Assembly: GCA_964023275.1 (NCBI GenBank)
Contig: OZ029913.1
Location: 54,533,976 to 54,597,975, forward strand
Source of the DNA: Norana najaformis
Taxonomy: Eukaryota; Annelida; Clitellata; Crassiclitellata; Hormogastridae
Reading direction: 5' to 3'
DNA length: 64,000 bases
The position numbers and the translations under genes are program-made. Shown here piece after piece: positions 48,401-63,400 of the stretch; within the stretch, counting starts at the first letter, position 1; each line of letters opens with the position of its first letter. The notes below the pieces were generated by a model. That model made no database searches. It was given only the letters and a program-made list of their open reading frames with translations, and was not told where the DNA came from.

Positions 48401-51400
48401 AACAGAGAAGAATGCTAGACACTTAGTTGTCTTGCAGTCAATCAGAATGGCAGTTATCTGTTATCAGCATTCTCTTGAGCTGAGGACAGACTCAGATTAA
48501 AATCTATGGTAGTAGTTTGGGTAGATTAGGTTTTGTAGTCTTTGGGGCTCTTTAGAAGTTGTAATGTTCTCATTTGGTGTAATGTAGCTTAGTCAAAATA
48601 TAATATCTATAATATATAATATAGAACATGTAAGACATCTGCATTAATATGACAACAGAGAACCTATCGGCAACCCAACATTCTGATACATGTAGATAGA
48701 CACTTATGTGGCATCACCGAATACCTCACAAAAATGCAGCCTATGCCAGCATCAAGCAAATTCCACATATGATGAACTAATCTATCCAAAATGAAACAAG
48801 AAGCAAAACAAATGCTCGTCTTAGCTGCAGACATGTGCGAAGATGCTTACAAGTAAACAATGTTCACTGCTGACTTAGGCAAAGTTCTGAGCAGATGGTG
48901 CTATATAAATTCTCTATTACATTACCTGTAGGGAATGCTTGACTGATGGAGAGATTGGTTAATGAAGTTACAGACCTGAGATGGAATACTTGTAATTTTC
49001 ATCTAGAGTCTTTGGATGAAAGAAGTTGTTGAGGATCGTACGAAGACAGCGCTGATCCCACTGATCTGTCACGCGTCCACCATATGTGATCTGTTCAGTG
49101 CATTTAGTGCATTTGTTAACATGCCATATTCATGTTCATGTTCCATTCGTTCATGGGATTAGTTAGTGTTAATTCTATATTTCACTCCACTGTACTCGAA
49201 AGCACTATATTAATTGTTAAGGTACTTATATACAGACATATACACACGTACATACTAACCCAGCCATATTTTAACTCTGTTTAATTTCTCTCCCTTTGGC
49301 AATAAACTGAATCAGTTACTGCATCGTTTAATCAAGAATACCTCCTTGTGAGTCAAACATGATTTGAAGATCTGAATACTTACTTATGAGACTAATTGTT
49401 TAAACCTTGAATGTCTAACTGAAACTCTAATTTAATTTAAGACCTGGAATGCTATCCTTCATGTAAAATTATAATAATGAAATAAAGAAAAATAATAACA
49501 GCAATGATTAAACTGTAACATTTCAGACAGTTTATGTACTAACTTCTCCGGTGATGTACATGAGAGCATCCCATGGAATGAGTCCACTGCCACAGAACAT
49601 ATTCATATTCAGCAACGCACATTCACGATCGCTGTCATTAAATTCATACTGTACAAAAACAAGCACACATTGAAAACATCAAAGGCAACTAGTATCCTCT
49701 CCCTTGAATATTATTGACTGTGAGCAGTTTCTCTTGAAGTGAGTGATTAAAATTATAATTATAACCAATTTCTAAGATCTAAAAGACATTAAAAATTTGC
49801 CCATTATGCGATAAGGTTTTTTTATTTATGTCACAGGCAACAAATAAACAAATGCAAACTTAATAATAAACAAGAAATCAATCAATTCGTATAAATATAG
49901 CATGACAAAATCATTTTCACTTTCCGCACTGTCTGACTTTAGAGAAATCTTTTCATTAGATTGACAAATGTCTATTAAAGAAAAAAACAAAACTTTATAA
50001 AATACTATGTTTAAGAGAACCTAATCTCACCTTGATGTTCCAACCGAGTGGTCCAAACTTCTTGCGTTCCAAAATAATTGCATGAAAGAAGCAGATTCCA
50101 AAGACTACTCGACGCCACTGTACTCCAAGGACTGTAATCCAGAAAACATACAAAATCTTTATATCATCTTTTCTTTTAACATTGTTCACGTTTCTAAACA
50201 CACAGCAAATTATTTAATAAAACATACATTATTCAAGCCCTTCCCTTTGTGTTTGTCCACAAAAAAATAGATCAGAGCATTCGAGTTTAGTACATACAAA
50301 ACTAAACAAGAGTTCACTTAATTAGGCATTTGTATAATTAAGCACACTAATCTGTGCAGAGTGAGTAAATATGCAGTTTCAGTGAAATCCCACAACGTAG
50401 TGTATTTCCATGACCTACTGAGACATAACGAAAATTTTTACTCAAAATAACAAAACTGAATTACTAGCAAAATACTAAAATATCATAATGAAGATTACTA
50501 AAATGAAATAAGTATTATGACATGGTATACAAACTTCTATAACAAAAAAACGCCACATGAAATCAGTTATTTACAATTTTAACAATTTACAATAATTTGA
50601 ACAATATTCTCTTTGGTGCTTAGCTCAATGTTCAATTATTACAAGAATCTTCCTTGCTTATAAGAATAAAACACATTAAACAAAAACAAAGTATATCAGA
50701 CCAATCAGTAAATAAAAAAGACCATATGTAGTCCATGGATGGGAAGTTGAATGAGATTTACGTACTGTGCTCTTCAAAGAAATCTGTTGTTAGCTCCGTA
50801 AAGGCCCTTTTCAGGTTGGAACGTAAACCTTTGGGCGGCTCATTCGTCACTTTGACGCTGTTCTGGAGAACAGAGACAGGAAAACTTGTGGCTGGCATTG
50901 AGCTCAGGAAGAGACGGAAGTCTGCGTGGACCATTTGTGGCTTCTCACCCATTTCCTTGACAATTTCTTGCAGACTTACCATCCACGACGCAGCCAGGTG
51001 ACAGTTCTAGAAATAACACAAAAGTGGTCTAAAACATGCTGTTCTAAATGGCATTCACAGCCTTTTGTAAATAACAAACAACCCATTACAAGACAGTCAA
51101 CCCAGGTGAAAACAGATCAAGAAAGAGTCAGGAGAATGGCTATGTAAGTTTCTCCCTTTAAAATTTTCAGTGACGCATTTAATTATAATTTATGATATTT
51201 ATGGCCAGATTGATATTGAGTTCAATACCCAACTAGAGCTGACCTTGTTTACATTTCCAAATCTGCTAGACATGCAATGTGAGATGTTCATTAAAGGAGC
51301 TATATGAATGTCTGGTTACGTTACATAAAATACTTGATAAATTTCCCTAAGAAAACTCTCAGTGTTGGTCAGCAATAATGTAATCTCCATAAAATTTCAT

Positions 51401-54400
51401 TGTCTGCAACTTAAGTCCCTGGAGAAAGTTCCTAAATCTGTTGAATTTTAATTTAAAAAATTAAAAGTTACAGTATATTCTATACATGATGATGATACAA
51501 CTGCAGTAAAAATAATACAATAAAATAATCAGCAAAACAAATTTCACCTGAAGGAAGACCCAGTCACCAGTAGTAAAGGCAGCCTGAATCATTTTCTCAG
51601 CCACAGGTCCTTGACCTTGACCTAAGGATATCGATTGTATTCTAGAATAAAAGTACAGCAAACTCAACATGACCACAATCAAAAAACTTCTTTCATCGTC
51701 AATGCTCTGGATAAATCACTGTTAAGAAACTTATTTTCATCCTCACTGCTATAGAGTTATCGTCACTGTCATCACTGTTATCATAAACAATAAACTATTA
51801 TTTATAGCAATAAACAGAATTCACCGTAAGTAAAAAATGGTGAGTTGCAAATGATATCATCATCATTACAAAATTACACGTTTGTTACAGTTAGCAGCAA
51901 CTTTACCAGTTACTGACTGTTATTTTAAACTTAATTTGTAGTCATTATTTTATGAGCAATTTATTATGTCCAAAGGCAGGGAAAAAAACTAGTACTTCAC
52001 AACAGTGTCACAAACATAATGTAAAGTGCAAATACTCTAAAAGTGTTCATAAATATTATTGGAATCCCTAATAAATGGGAAGCCTACCAATAGCTTTGGC
52101 CATTGGCCTTTCACTCAAAAGCTAAAAACATTCCTGTTTCACATATCCTATCCTGACTTCCCTTCTTCCTCTTATCTCTCTTTCCGCTCCACTCCTAAAC
52201 ATCACCCACTGTAGCTGCCACAAAAAATAGATCAGTCTCTCTGCCTGACCTGGAACCGAACCCTTTTTGCCTATCGATTTTTGGTTTGAATGAGCACCTG
52301 TGAATAAGCTGGTCCCCGTGATGCGGCTTTTGTTGGGTGCTGTAGAAATCTTGGGGTTATGATTATGATTACGATTAGCTGATGGGCTGCAGACTGCAAA
52401 TGAGTAATGAGGTGACTTGAAATTACATCTACCCATGCCAATGAAAAATGTTAACGCAATGTATGGGTGACAAACTTGAATAAATGATCTCTAGCATTAG
52501 CAACAAACAGAACCATCTTAGCAGTTACATTATTAACGTAAGAACTGCCTAATTTCAACCCTGAAAATCTCAAAGATCTTACAAGTTTCACTCAGGCTTC
52601 TTTCGTAACAGAAATAATAATTTGCAGCTAAGCACCAATCAGCCTACCTATCCTGGTAGCCCCTTTCACGGGCAAACCTTTGGAAGGCTCCCATTGGATC
52701 TGATCCTGTGCTCAGGACAAAGACAAGAGGATTGACATTCAGCATGTCTGCATACAGTGTTGCAAGGTCTGTCGGTGGAGACTCGATGAACGACGGACCC
52801 AGGTTCTCCTTGACAAACTGGGTGACAGCCACTGTGACCTGCAAAAGAATTACACAGAATCTCAGCCAAGCAAGAAAAACTGGAAGCCCTTCCTATCACC
52901 AGTAATACTGTAATAATATTTGTCAACAGTGAAAATTCAAAATTTCTAAAGTGCTACTTTGCATAGGACAACAGCTTGTTCAAGAACATTGTATCATGTC
53001 AGAGTGGTTGTCCAAGATGAAGTATGAAGAGAGGGTATGGTTGCTGGTAGACCAGAGAGGGAAGGAACTGAAGAAGCTGTAATTGTGGGTTGTGTGTTGG
53101 TTGAGACATATGGGAAGGCAGTGAATTCGATGAATCATGGTAAGGTTTCTTGAAGAGGAGATACACGCACCTAAGTTTTGAATGGAAAGCTTGAGCAGCG
53201 ATATTCATATCAGGGATTAAAGTAACTTATACTAGGTGGATAATGATTTAATGTTATTAAATAAGCCAAATTTAATTCAACTCTATTTGCAGGGAAATTA
53301 AAAGCAGCTATCAGTGTAACAGAACACATAATATAGCTCATTTTTAGGGATGAAGGAAAAGAGAATTCGTGAAATTCGGGTGGGATATTGTTCTAGAGAC
53401 AAGGTGCAGTGCAGGCTGCGGATCAATCTCACAGCTATTTTGTATAGTTATGCCTTCACAAGATAGAACAATTGCAAAGGAAAACAGAAGCATCTGCAAC
53501 ATATAAATGCTAAAAATACTGCACAAACCTTTTCCTCTTCAAAAGCTTTGATGAAGATGAGCTTTTGAAAGGGCGTCAGTCGCTTGTCCCAGTGACCTTT
53601 GACCTTGCCGTCATCAACCCGGTCATCTGCACTACCTGGGGTCAAGGGAGGAGGCTCAGGTGGCACTGGGCCATAAGTCTTGCTCTGCTCCGGATTTGCA
53701 CGAAACTGTAAAAAAACGAAAACGTCTGCTGTAATCCTCAAAAGAAACTGCAAGAAAAACGAAACAATTGACATAACACCAACACTGGACTCATCGACTT
53801 TGCACAAGGCACCAGCTTGTTCAAGACTTTGAGGGGATTTGTGCTCTTGAAAGTGTCAAGCTGCAGTTGGAAGACAGTCCTTGAAATGTTGTGAAGGGAT
53901 CTGAAAATCCATATATGTGAAAATTTAATCAGTGCTTACCTGCAGCTGACCGAACTGTACCCAGCACGGTGTAGCAGTCATGTCTCGGCTGAGGCCAACG
54001 AATGAATTCAGCATAAACTCCATGTTGCAAGCCTCCTTCCAAAATGCCTGTGTCAGCCAGCTAACATCTGGCTTTCTTGGATGGTCTTTCTTGAGGCCAG
54101 CGGCTCCTCGAAGGAAGTAGTTCCATTCATCCGTGCTAATCAGTCCAGCGATCTTCATGATCTCACAGCAGAGCATGAAAGAGAAGACAAGCTTGTCCTT
54201 TTCAAATAACCCCCTGTAAAAAGAATAAATCCTCAAGACAGTGAACAATAATTAGTGCAAATGAACAGTCAGTTCCTCTAAAAGTCTCATCTCTGAAAGC
54301 AGTGCTATACTAAAGAGAAGAGCAATCCAAGAGGCAGTTATGAAGAAGTGTTATCCACTTAATTGTCTTAGCTTTCTCAGATGAGGGTGGGTGGCCAATC

Positions 54401-57400
54401 CTCTCCTGACTGTCTGATCTCCCCAACGACAGTACAATCATTTTATAGCAGAATTCACTAGAGGGTACAAGTGGAACAGAAATATCTTTCAGCCCTGGCT
54501 AGGCTATGAACCCCTATGACCAGCATGCCAATCATTAGAATACCAAGTAGCGTCAAATTACCAAAAAAATAATCGAATGACTTTTGAATGACTTTTTTGT
54601 AGACATTGCAAAGAGGAGTAACCAGGTGCAAAGCTAAAAGTGCTACATGTATCACCAGATTAGATTGGTTTAGATTATTACATGATTGAATTAGATTATA
54701 CTCGAACATCTAAATTTGTCTGGTTACTGTCATCAAAAGGTTAAAGTTTTACTGTAGTCAAAAGTCTGAACAATTAAAAAAGTTATCGTTTTAAAGTAGT
54801 CATGTCTTAACACAAAATTTTCTTGGTAAGGTTATGTAAAGTACTAAGGTAAGTTAAGCAAAGTTAGGTAATATTAGTCATGGTGCCCATGTTCATTAGT
54901 TCAAGGCTCTCCTCTACCAGTAGCAACCCTGCATAAGGAAAACATTTCTTTACCTAGAGACATTTCTATACAGATCAACTGTACTCGATTGCAGGAGAAT
55001 CTGAAGTCGCTTTTGCAGTTCTTTGCTCCTTTCGCTGTTCTGAATTGTTCCACTGAACAGCTGCTTGAAATACTTGAGTGAAAACTGATACATCGGATCA
55101 ACTTCTGCCATATTGGCAACGACAAAGTACATAACAGAGCCACGTGTGGCAACAACACGATATCGTTCGCGATTGACGGAGATCTTCTCTTCAGTTGCTT
55201 CAGCTTCCTTCAGCCTCTGGGAAATCACTCCCGATGTCACCTGCGGATATTAGAAGAAGAAATGTTGAACAATTAGACATAAATCAGACCATAAAATGCA
55301 CTTGTTTAGATCAGTCAGATAGCCATGTGTAGCAGCACTTTTGTGAGGTATTTAAAAGGCAACTTATTAAATGTATACATACATACATTACATACATACA
55401 TACATTACATACATATATACACACATAAGTTTGGTTTTTACCTAAATGTAAACTTAACAGAAAAATTAGGAAAAGTTTTTGAAAATTAAGACCAGGAATA
55501 TGTACATTTCAGGGATTTGATTTTTCTAGTAATCATAATAATCCCAAGATTTTTACAGTGCCCAATGAAAGCCACATCACGGGGACCAGCTTATTCACAG
55601 GCGCTCACTCAAAACAAAATCGATAGGCAAGTGTTCAGTTCCTGGTCAAGATCCAAGAGTCAGGCAGAGAGACAGCATGGCAGCTACAGTGGGTGAGGTT
55701 TGGGATTGTAGCAGAAAGAGGGATAAGAGGAAGAAGGGGAGTCAGGATAGGATCTGTGAAAGAGAAATGTTCTGGAGAAAAATTTTACCAAAGAAAGCAG
55801 AAGTAAAAGCCACAATCGCCTACTATATGCAGTTGTTTAAATTTTAAAATTTTTGTTACAAAGACTTTAAGAATCTCGGTAAATTACAGAATAAATGAAA
55901 CTTATTGTGCTCAACTGAATCACAGACCTTGGAGTCATTGAGTGTGTTGATGAGATCTTCGTTGTCAAGGATGTTGCCTTCGGATTCAAAGAGAAGCTTA
56001 AGGATTCTGTCCTCGATCGCTTTCAGCTGGTTCTTATCGGTGTTTATCTTGACAATCAGCTGGTTTCTCTGTTCCTCTAGGTCTGGTCTTTCAAGGCTTA
56101 CCACTTCACTGTACAAAACACATGCACATCACTCAACAACCTCTTAAGAGGCACACAAAAGTCAGACTGGACCACTTGTCCAACAAAAATTAAAATGCAT
56201 ATGCAGTGAATAATAATAATAATAATACAATTTATATAGCGCCATAGCACAGCTGAGGCCGAAGAAAAGGGCGCTGCACATGGGTTGAGTTATTAATACC
56301 ACAAGTTCTGTTTAAAATGCTATGCAAGAAGACCTTTATAAAATAATTTATAATTTATGCAGCATCTTTGAAATGTTTCTAATCTGCAAATCAGTGTCAA
56401 GTAAATAGACGTCACATCTTTAAAAACCCACTGAAAGAGTGGTTTGTGTCGCTGTTGCAACAATGTATGTAGGAAAGACGTAGGACAAGTTAAAATGTAC
56501 ATTAGGCTGTATGTAACCCTTTAGGGGCTAAAGACCTTGCAAGACCACACTCTACCAAGCATTGGTCACAAAAAGTACATCTGAATTAGTAACCAACATT
56601 ACATTTCACATGTTTTTCAACTCGCTTACCCAACGTAGCCTGGCTTCTACGTTCTCTGACCCATCAGAATTCGACCTGGCTTCTCCAATGGTACATGATT
56701 TTTGATTGCGATTTTGACTTGAAGCGACCATCGATTGATGCCTTTAGCATTATGATAACAGCACTATAGAAGTCATTAGATCAGAAGCATATCAGACGTC
56801 CGTAAAGCTACCATGCACAAACATTAGACAATTCCAAACTGAACTAATTGTTTTTTAGAACAGCAACATTATACGTAAATGGTTATGTGACAAGATTGCT
56901 GTTTGGTTTGAGTGCTCGCCTCGTAATGTGGAGTGTGCAAGTTCAAGCCTCCCCAAAGACAGTTATTATGTAGGAACTTTTAACAAGTCCTCCATACACA
57001 ATAATGCTTGGTGCCACTGAAGGATGCTAAGTCATTAGATAGTGGTGTTTAATAAATGTAGAAATAAGAAATAATACATCGATTCTGAAATACCGTGTAT
57101 CAAATAAAGAACTGATTGACACCAGAATCGCTAATGCAGCTAAAACTGAAACCAGATTTAAGAAAATCACAAAAGTTACACAGCCATAATCTGTAGAAAT
57201 TAAAATGAAGGTTAATGCTCTGCACCTCAGCAGTTGATCTTCCAGTCCAGTCTTTGTGACAGTGAAGTTAATGACTGTCACTTTGATGCATACTTCAGGA
57301 AGATAGTGTGGGTTTGACAGTTTGGTGGTCATGTAGAACTTAAAACCCTTGCCATAATCGACATCGGTGTCACCAAGACGAATTACCAAACGTCCTCCCT

Positions 57401-60400
57401 AACAGAAACAACACCAACACAATACAAAAATATTACACCACTGTATTTTGTAACTGTAATTGTAATTTGACATTTATAAGCACCACTTCAAGAATAAACT
57501 CATCGGGCGCTCCCAACCCAGACCAGTGGCAATGAAAACTCGAGAAACAAATGGGTCGGCACACACACGCCTAAGCTCAAACCATCTACCAAAGACGCTA
57601 TTATTCTATCAACTACAGAATTGTTTGACATCTGGAACTTGCCAGAAAGATATGATCTGTTTGAAGGAATATAAAAATCACAATGACTATGGCAACAGAT
57701 GAAACAGAATTTAAGTAAATGACATATTTATTAAAATTGAAAGAAGCTGATGCAGATAAAGAAAATGATAACAAAACCATCACGAAAACGACAATTTATC
57801 ATAAAATAATTGCAACTGAAAACAAAATATAACCTTTGCAGTAGTTACTATAAAAATAAAATGAACTGAAAAATAACGAATTTTATGTCTGATAAAAGAT
57901 CAAATTTTCACCAAAGAAATACAGACTCTGAATCTAAAGCGTAATTATTTAAGAAACCGACATGACTCTTACAGCATAAATTCTTCAGTTCAAGAGTTAT
58001 AGACTTGTGAAATGGTTTGGATAATATTACTGTCTAAATGGACACTACCATGGTCGTTAAAAGGGAGCCAGAAAGGTTGATTGATTATTATTGAGCATAT
58101 TGGCAATTTTTCCTTGTTCTAACACAGATAGATGTCTTCTGAACCACACCCATGCTATGCTATCTTGCTATGTTATGCTTACATTATGCGATGTTGTTAC
58201 ATTATGTCACGTTAAGACATATTCATAAAAGGCAACTAACTGAGAGAAAAGTCTGTTTCAGGAGGACTGGTTCTAAGGATGGATCCAACGTTTCACCAAT
58301 GTCTTCCAACAAAACTGGAATTCCAAGTCGAATGCTGTTCTCAAGCGTCCGCAAGAAGTTTCCATCGGAAAGTTTGATAATATTTAGACCATTAATGGCC
58401 TCCTTGTTCTTTATCCATCTATTTGCCTTAGTTAAACAAAATTGTTTCATTTATGAGTAACAGGAAGAACACAAAAACCTAAATATTAGTAAGTGGTAAC
58501 AACAGTCAACATTACAATAATATTAACTGTCTTGATGCATGCACACATACCAGTATACAGATACATACATCGATACGTACATAAATACACATACATGGAT
58601 ACGTACACACATACACATACATGGATACGTACACACATACACACAAGCACACACAAATATATGCACCAAGAAGAAAAGAAGGCAGTTTCTTAATCTAGCC
58701 CATGGGTATGAAGTATTAGTGACTTAATTTTTTCTTTGCTTTGGCAAGTTAGGGCAGACGGCCAGTCCTCTTCCTCACCACTTGATCTTCCCACTCACAG
58801 TGTGTGGTCAGTGTACTCATTTTTATAGCTATGTTCCACTGGGGGAGGCTCAAGTGAAACTGAAATCTTGAAATATCTTTTTGCCTTGATGGAGGTATTA
58901 ACCTCTGACCTCCAGTTTGACAGTTCAGCACGCTAACCATTAGACTACAAACTAATGATAATATTAAATACCTGAATGCTGCAAACCGCAGAAAGCTAAA
59001 GCACTGTATCCAGAATTAATATAAAAAATTTCCAACGCCACTCATTCTGAACGAAATGATCTATCGACAGTTACGCAGCATTCAAAGTAATACCTGTTCC
59101 TGTGGATCAATCATAAGCGGCCAACGGCGACCTCTAGTGACAAGAATGGCATTTTCAGTTGAAACCTGGTCACGTGGCAGACCATCTGTGTTCCACTGCC
59201 GTATCTCGTAGGGGTCTGCAAGTACGCTGACAAGAGACATGTTTTTGCTGACTGGGATTTCTAGTTCTGCACAACGCTTCGCCCAAAGGGAAACCAATTC
59301 TTGCCGATAATTTGATGTAAAGGCACCGTAATAAGCGATGCAGGCAGCAGACACAAACACATCTCCAGTGATGGTGCCAAGCTGAGCGATACAATTCTGC
59401 CAGACAAAAAACATTAATGTTAACATACTATATCAGAATGTTATGCAATGTTGTTATATTATGTCATGTTGAGACATATTCTGGAAGTCTTATAAGTAAC
59501 TAACTGAAAGAAAAGTCTGTCTCAGGAAGACTGGTTCTAAGGATGGATCCGATGTTTCACCAATGTCTTGCAACAAAACTTTATGTGTCAGGCACTAAAC
59601 AATTCAAGCACTTTCTGCATTTACCAGTTCTTCGATTTATTTAAAAACAAACAAACAAAAAACTGACCTTATAATGACCGCATGGGCCACCTAGATGATT
59701 TTCATCTCTAAAATACTTTCCTGCTTTCTATTTTGTGCCAAGGAAGGTGCAACAGTGACCATTACTACATGCCTCTGTCACTAACAGTTCTCAGAGATGT
59801 TGTCATAAAGGTCTTTTGGCCTAAACACTAACATGATATTAGCCCTCCACCAAAACTCAACATGAACTGTATGTTTTTAAGCACTGTTCACACATCACAC
59901 ATAACAGCAAAAAGTGCAGGAAGGCTTACCGCAACACTCTCTTCCCATCTTGTCTTTTCATCAGCCAGAGCAGTGGTCAGTTTTCCAGCACGTCGAAGTC
60001 GCGCTTGAGTGAGCGCCATGCTCTTTTCAAGACGCTGTTTCTCGGCCACACTCACATCGTATGACTTCTGCAGTTCTGCGATTTTAGCTTCAACCTCAGC
60101 CAACATCTTCTGCTTCTCACGCAGAGTCTTCATGACCACCTCCAGCTCTGCCTGGGCAGTTACCAACCTGTACAATGGAAACAAGCTAGAATTGACTGCA
60201 AAGGAAACAGGACATTTCTTATGCTGAAGAAAAAACAAGAAAGCTCATAAACTTAGATGAGAAAGATCAGTCCCTAACCCCAAGAGGCTGCTATGGACAG
60301 AAATTGTTAGCAACTTCATTTTCTTAGCCTTGGCATATGAAAGCCGATGATTAGTACACCCCCTTGTTCTGTGATTCTCCCACTGGAAAAATACAGGATA

Positions 60401-63400
60401 GAGTACAGTCGACAGATTGATTTGTTTTACAGCTAAGTTAACTCAAGGGCACTAATTGAAGACATATCCTGAATTAAGATTCTGTCCTGGTAGGAATTTG
60501 AATCTCTGACTGCTGGGTAGACTGCAGCATAACTGCCATTTAAATTGATTTAAAACGTCTCTCTGTGAAATGCTAAAGCATCTAAGCCACAAACACGGCA
60601 AAATCCATTGAACAACTGGGAAACTTTTCATTGTGGCCAAATGGTTCAAAAACAGTCAATTCACATCAGAATTCAAACCTCAAATGCCAAAGTTAAAGGC
60701 AGACTGGAATAAAACAGCATGCAGAATGGCGATATGGCGATTTTATTTCAGTTATTAACCTTTATTATAAATAACTATCAATATGTACAATAGTAATTAT
60801 TTAAAAAATTCTTCTTCTAGTTATTAGTAGCAGTTGTTATTATTGTTGTTGTTATTAAACATGTGCTGAGCATTACTAACTTGATTCGTTTTGGCTCAAC
60901 TGTTCGGTACACACGAGCATAAAGTTCCATGGCGCGCACCCACATACAGAGCGACTTTGATGCCTACATTACCAACAGCACAAAAGAATGACAGAACTAC
61001 ACATAAAAACTAAATGCCATCCACCATCAGCTACAAAGACATGAGTCAGAAGTTTTGGAAGTCATCATAATGAGCTTGGGTAGGACCATAGCAATTCTCT
61101 TGGTTTCAGTCTACCAGATTTAAACGAAACCAAACTTCAGACTGCCATTTTTCTAAAATTAATTAAAAAGGTCCTTTAACAGTCAGGATAAATATTGGTT
61201 CCTACATTCATATCTAGACATATATACAAACAGATACATATGCAGATACATCATACACACATATATACACATACATACACACACAGGTACACACACATGT
61301 ACATATACATATATATACAAAATATATATATATATTTATTCAAGTGCAATACGTAATATTACAAGAATTACTACTGATTTAGCCTAAATCTGTTAAATTT
61401 GTATAAATTATACCTTTGAAACTTTTTCGACGGCCTCCGGAGTGAACTTTGGGTTGTCAGTGTACTTTTTCAGCTTCTTCAACATAGCATCTGGTATAAG
61501 ATCCTTTTTGTATTCGTAGAGACTCTTCAGAAATCCCTGCTCGCCAAGAACCATTTTCGCTGATCCCCAGTCAGTTCTAAACAACAAAGCAGAGGTCATT
61601 TGTTGTTTGTTGGAGTTAAGAAGACATTCATATAAAAGAAGATGGCTTAAGAGTTTATGCACCGTTCAACAATGGTACAGATGTTGATTTCACATGACAG
61701 CCATGGGGTTCAAAACCAGGTAGCAGACGTGAAAAGTCCCTATACAATTGTGCCACATCCAGCACAGAACTATTTCAAATTGTGTGATGGCTTTAACAAC
61801 ACACTCATATCGAATGAGATGGCCTCCAAGGTTTTGCACATTTCAACAATGCTATCTATGTCAGTTTCACACGATGAGCCCAGGATTTGAAGCTGTGTTA
61901 CAGAGGTGAAAAGCGAATGCATTAGCTACTAATCCACAATCAATACCTCGTTCTTTCTCCTTCTGACTTTAGAATTAAATATGACAGCGATTTGAGACAC
62001 AAGCAGATGAGGCTAAATAGTAGTTAAAAATGATAACTTAAATAGAAGGGACGTCTGACTGCGTAACAAAATTTTAGAATTAATTAGAATAAAAACAAAC
62101 AGCAGTTTTAGGTGCTTGGTTTTATCAACATAGAATTCGGTTAGCTGTTTGCAATGTAGAGTACAGTGGCTTGATAAAAATATCATCATTTGCTTACGGT
62201 CTATTTAGAAGAACACAAACTGCCTCCATGACAGTCTGAACAAGCTCTGGAGGCTTAATGAACACACGAATCTCCGAAATGTCCTTTGAATCCAGCGCAT
62301 CCAATGCCTACGAGAAACAAAACCATCGCCACTGCAGTCATCATCATTGTTACTATCACTTCACCGTCAGTGCTATCATATGCAGGCATTGTCCTTAACG
62401 TTTGCATTTTTACTATAACCATTTTAATTGTAATTGCCATTGTAACTGTAACAGAATGTTTGCAAAGCAAATCATAAGAATCTCTTGGAAGTGCTCCACA
62501 CATGGTTATCAGTCAGATATTTTGACTCTTGCTGTGAACAAAACAGCGTTGGGCTCTCCAATATAAGTAAGCAAGTCAGTAATGCAATGTTCTCAGTGGC
62601 TGGTCTGGAGCGTAGGAATTCTCCGCCCCATTCTGTGCATTCTGTCAGTCCTTTAATGTCACTCAGGTCTAAGCTTAAGGCTCAGCTGTTTCAACTTGAC
62701 TGCCACTGTAACCTGACTTCTGGTTTCACAAACCTATCTGATTTTGACTCTGCTTCTTCGATGGATTACTAATTTTCTAACAATTTCACTTGGAGTAACC
62801 ATTAATATATGCCTTATGCATCATAATGCTGGCAGTATAGAAGTTATTAGAATAGATTAGATTAGACTGTCAGTAAAATGGAAAACGGTGGTTCTTTAAA
62901 GCTGTAGTCGTCGTCGTTGTCGTCATCATCATCAATATCATCATCACTGCCATAGCCATTGTCAAGGTTGCACTCATAAGTCTTGCCATTTGCATTTTAT
63001 TTATTGCAGTCATCAAATACATGAACCACCATCACCACCATCATCAACACCTATATTATCCCCAAGAACACCATTCAACCATCACCAACAATGATATCAT
63101 TGTCACCACCACCACACCACACCACACCACCACTGACAAAATTGACCTTGAAGACATACTCGAATGGCGGCCTCTAAGGCTGGCAACGCCTCGTCAAGAT
63201 CTCTCTGGGCATCATCTGCAATCGCCTGCGTCTCTTCAGCTTTGACTTTTGCCACAGCTTCATCTTCCATCACGACTTTACGCACCTACAGATTGAATTT
63301 GCCTGTCATTTCACAACAACTACAGAAAAACTGAATACCATAAAATCAGTTAACGCAACTACATTTGTTGGACCTTCTGTTTACCCAGTATTCTACATAA

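Noticed and set aside
52999-53208. 69-codon minus-strand open frame between dynein exons d13 and d14
   Set aside because: Low-complexity translation, no splice sites fitting the phase 0 junction, and d13 joins d14 directly.
63021-63245. His-rich plus-strand protein
   Set aside because: A translation of a CAC/CAT repeat running into the reverse strand of dynein exon d2.
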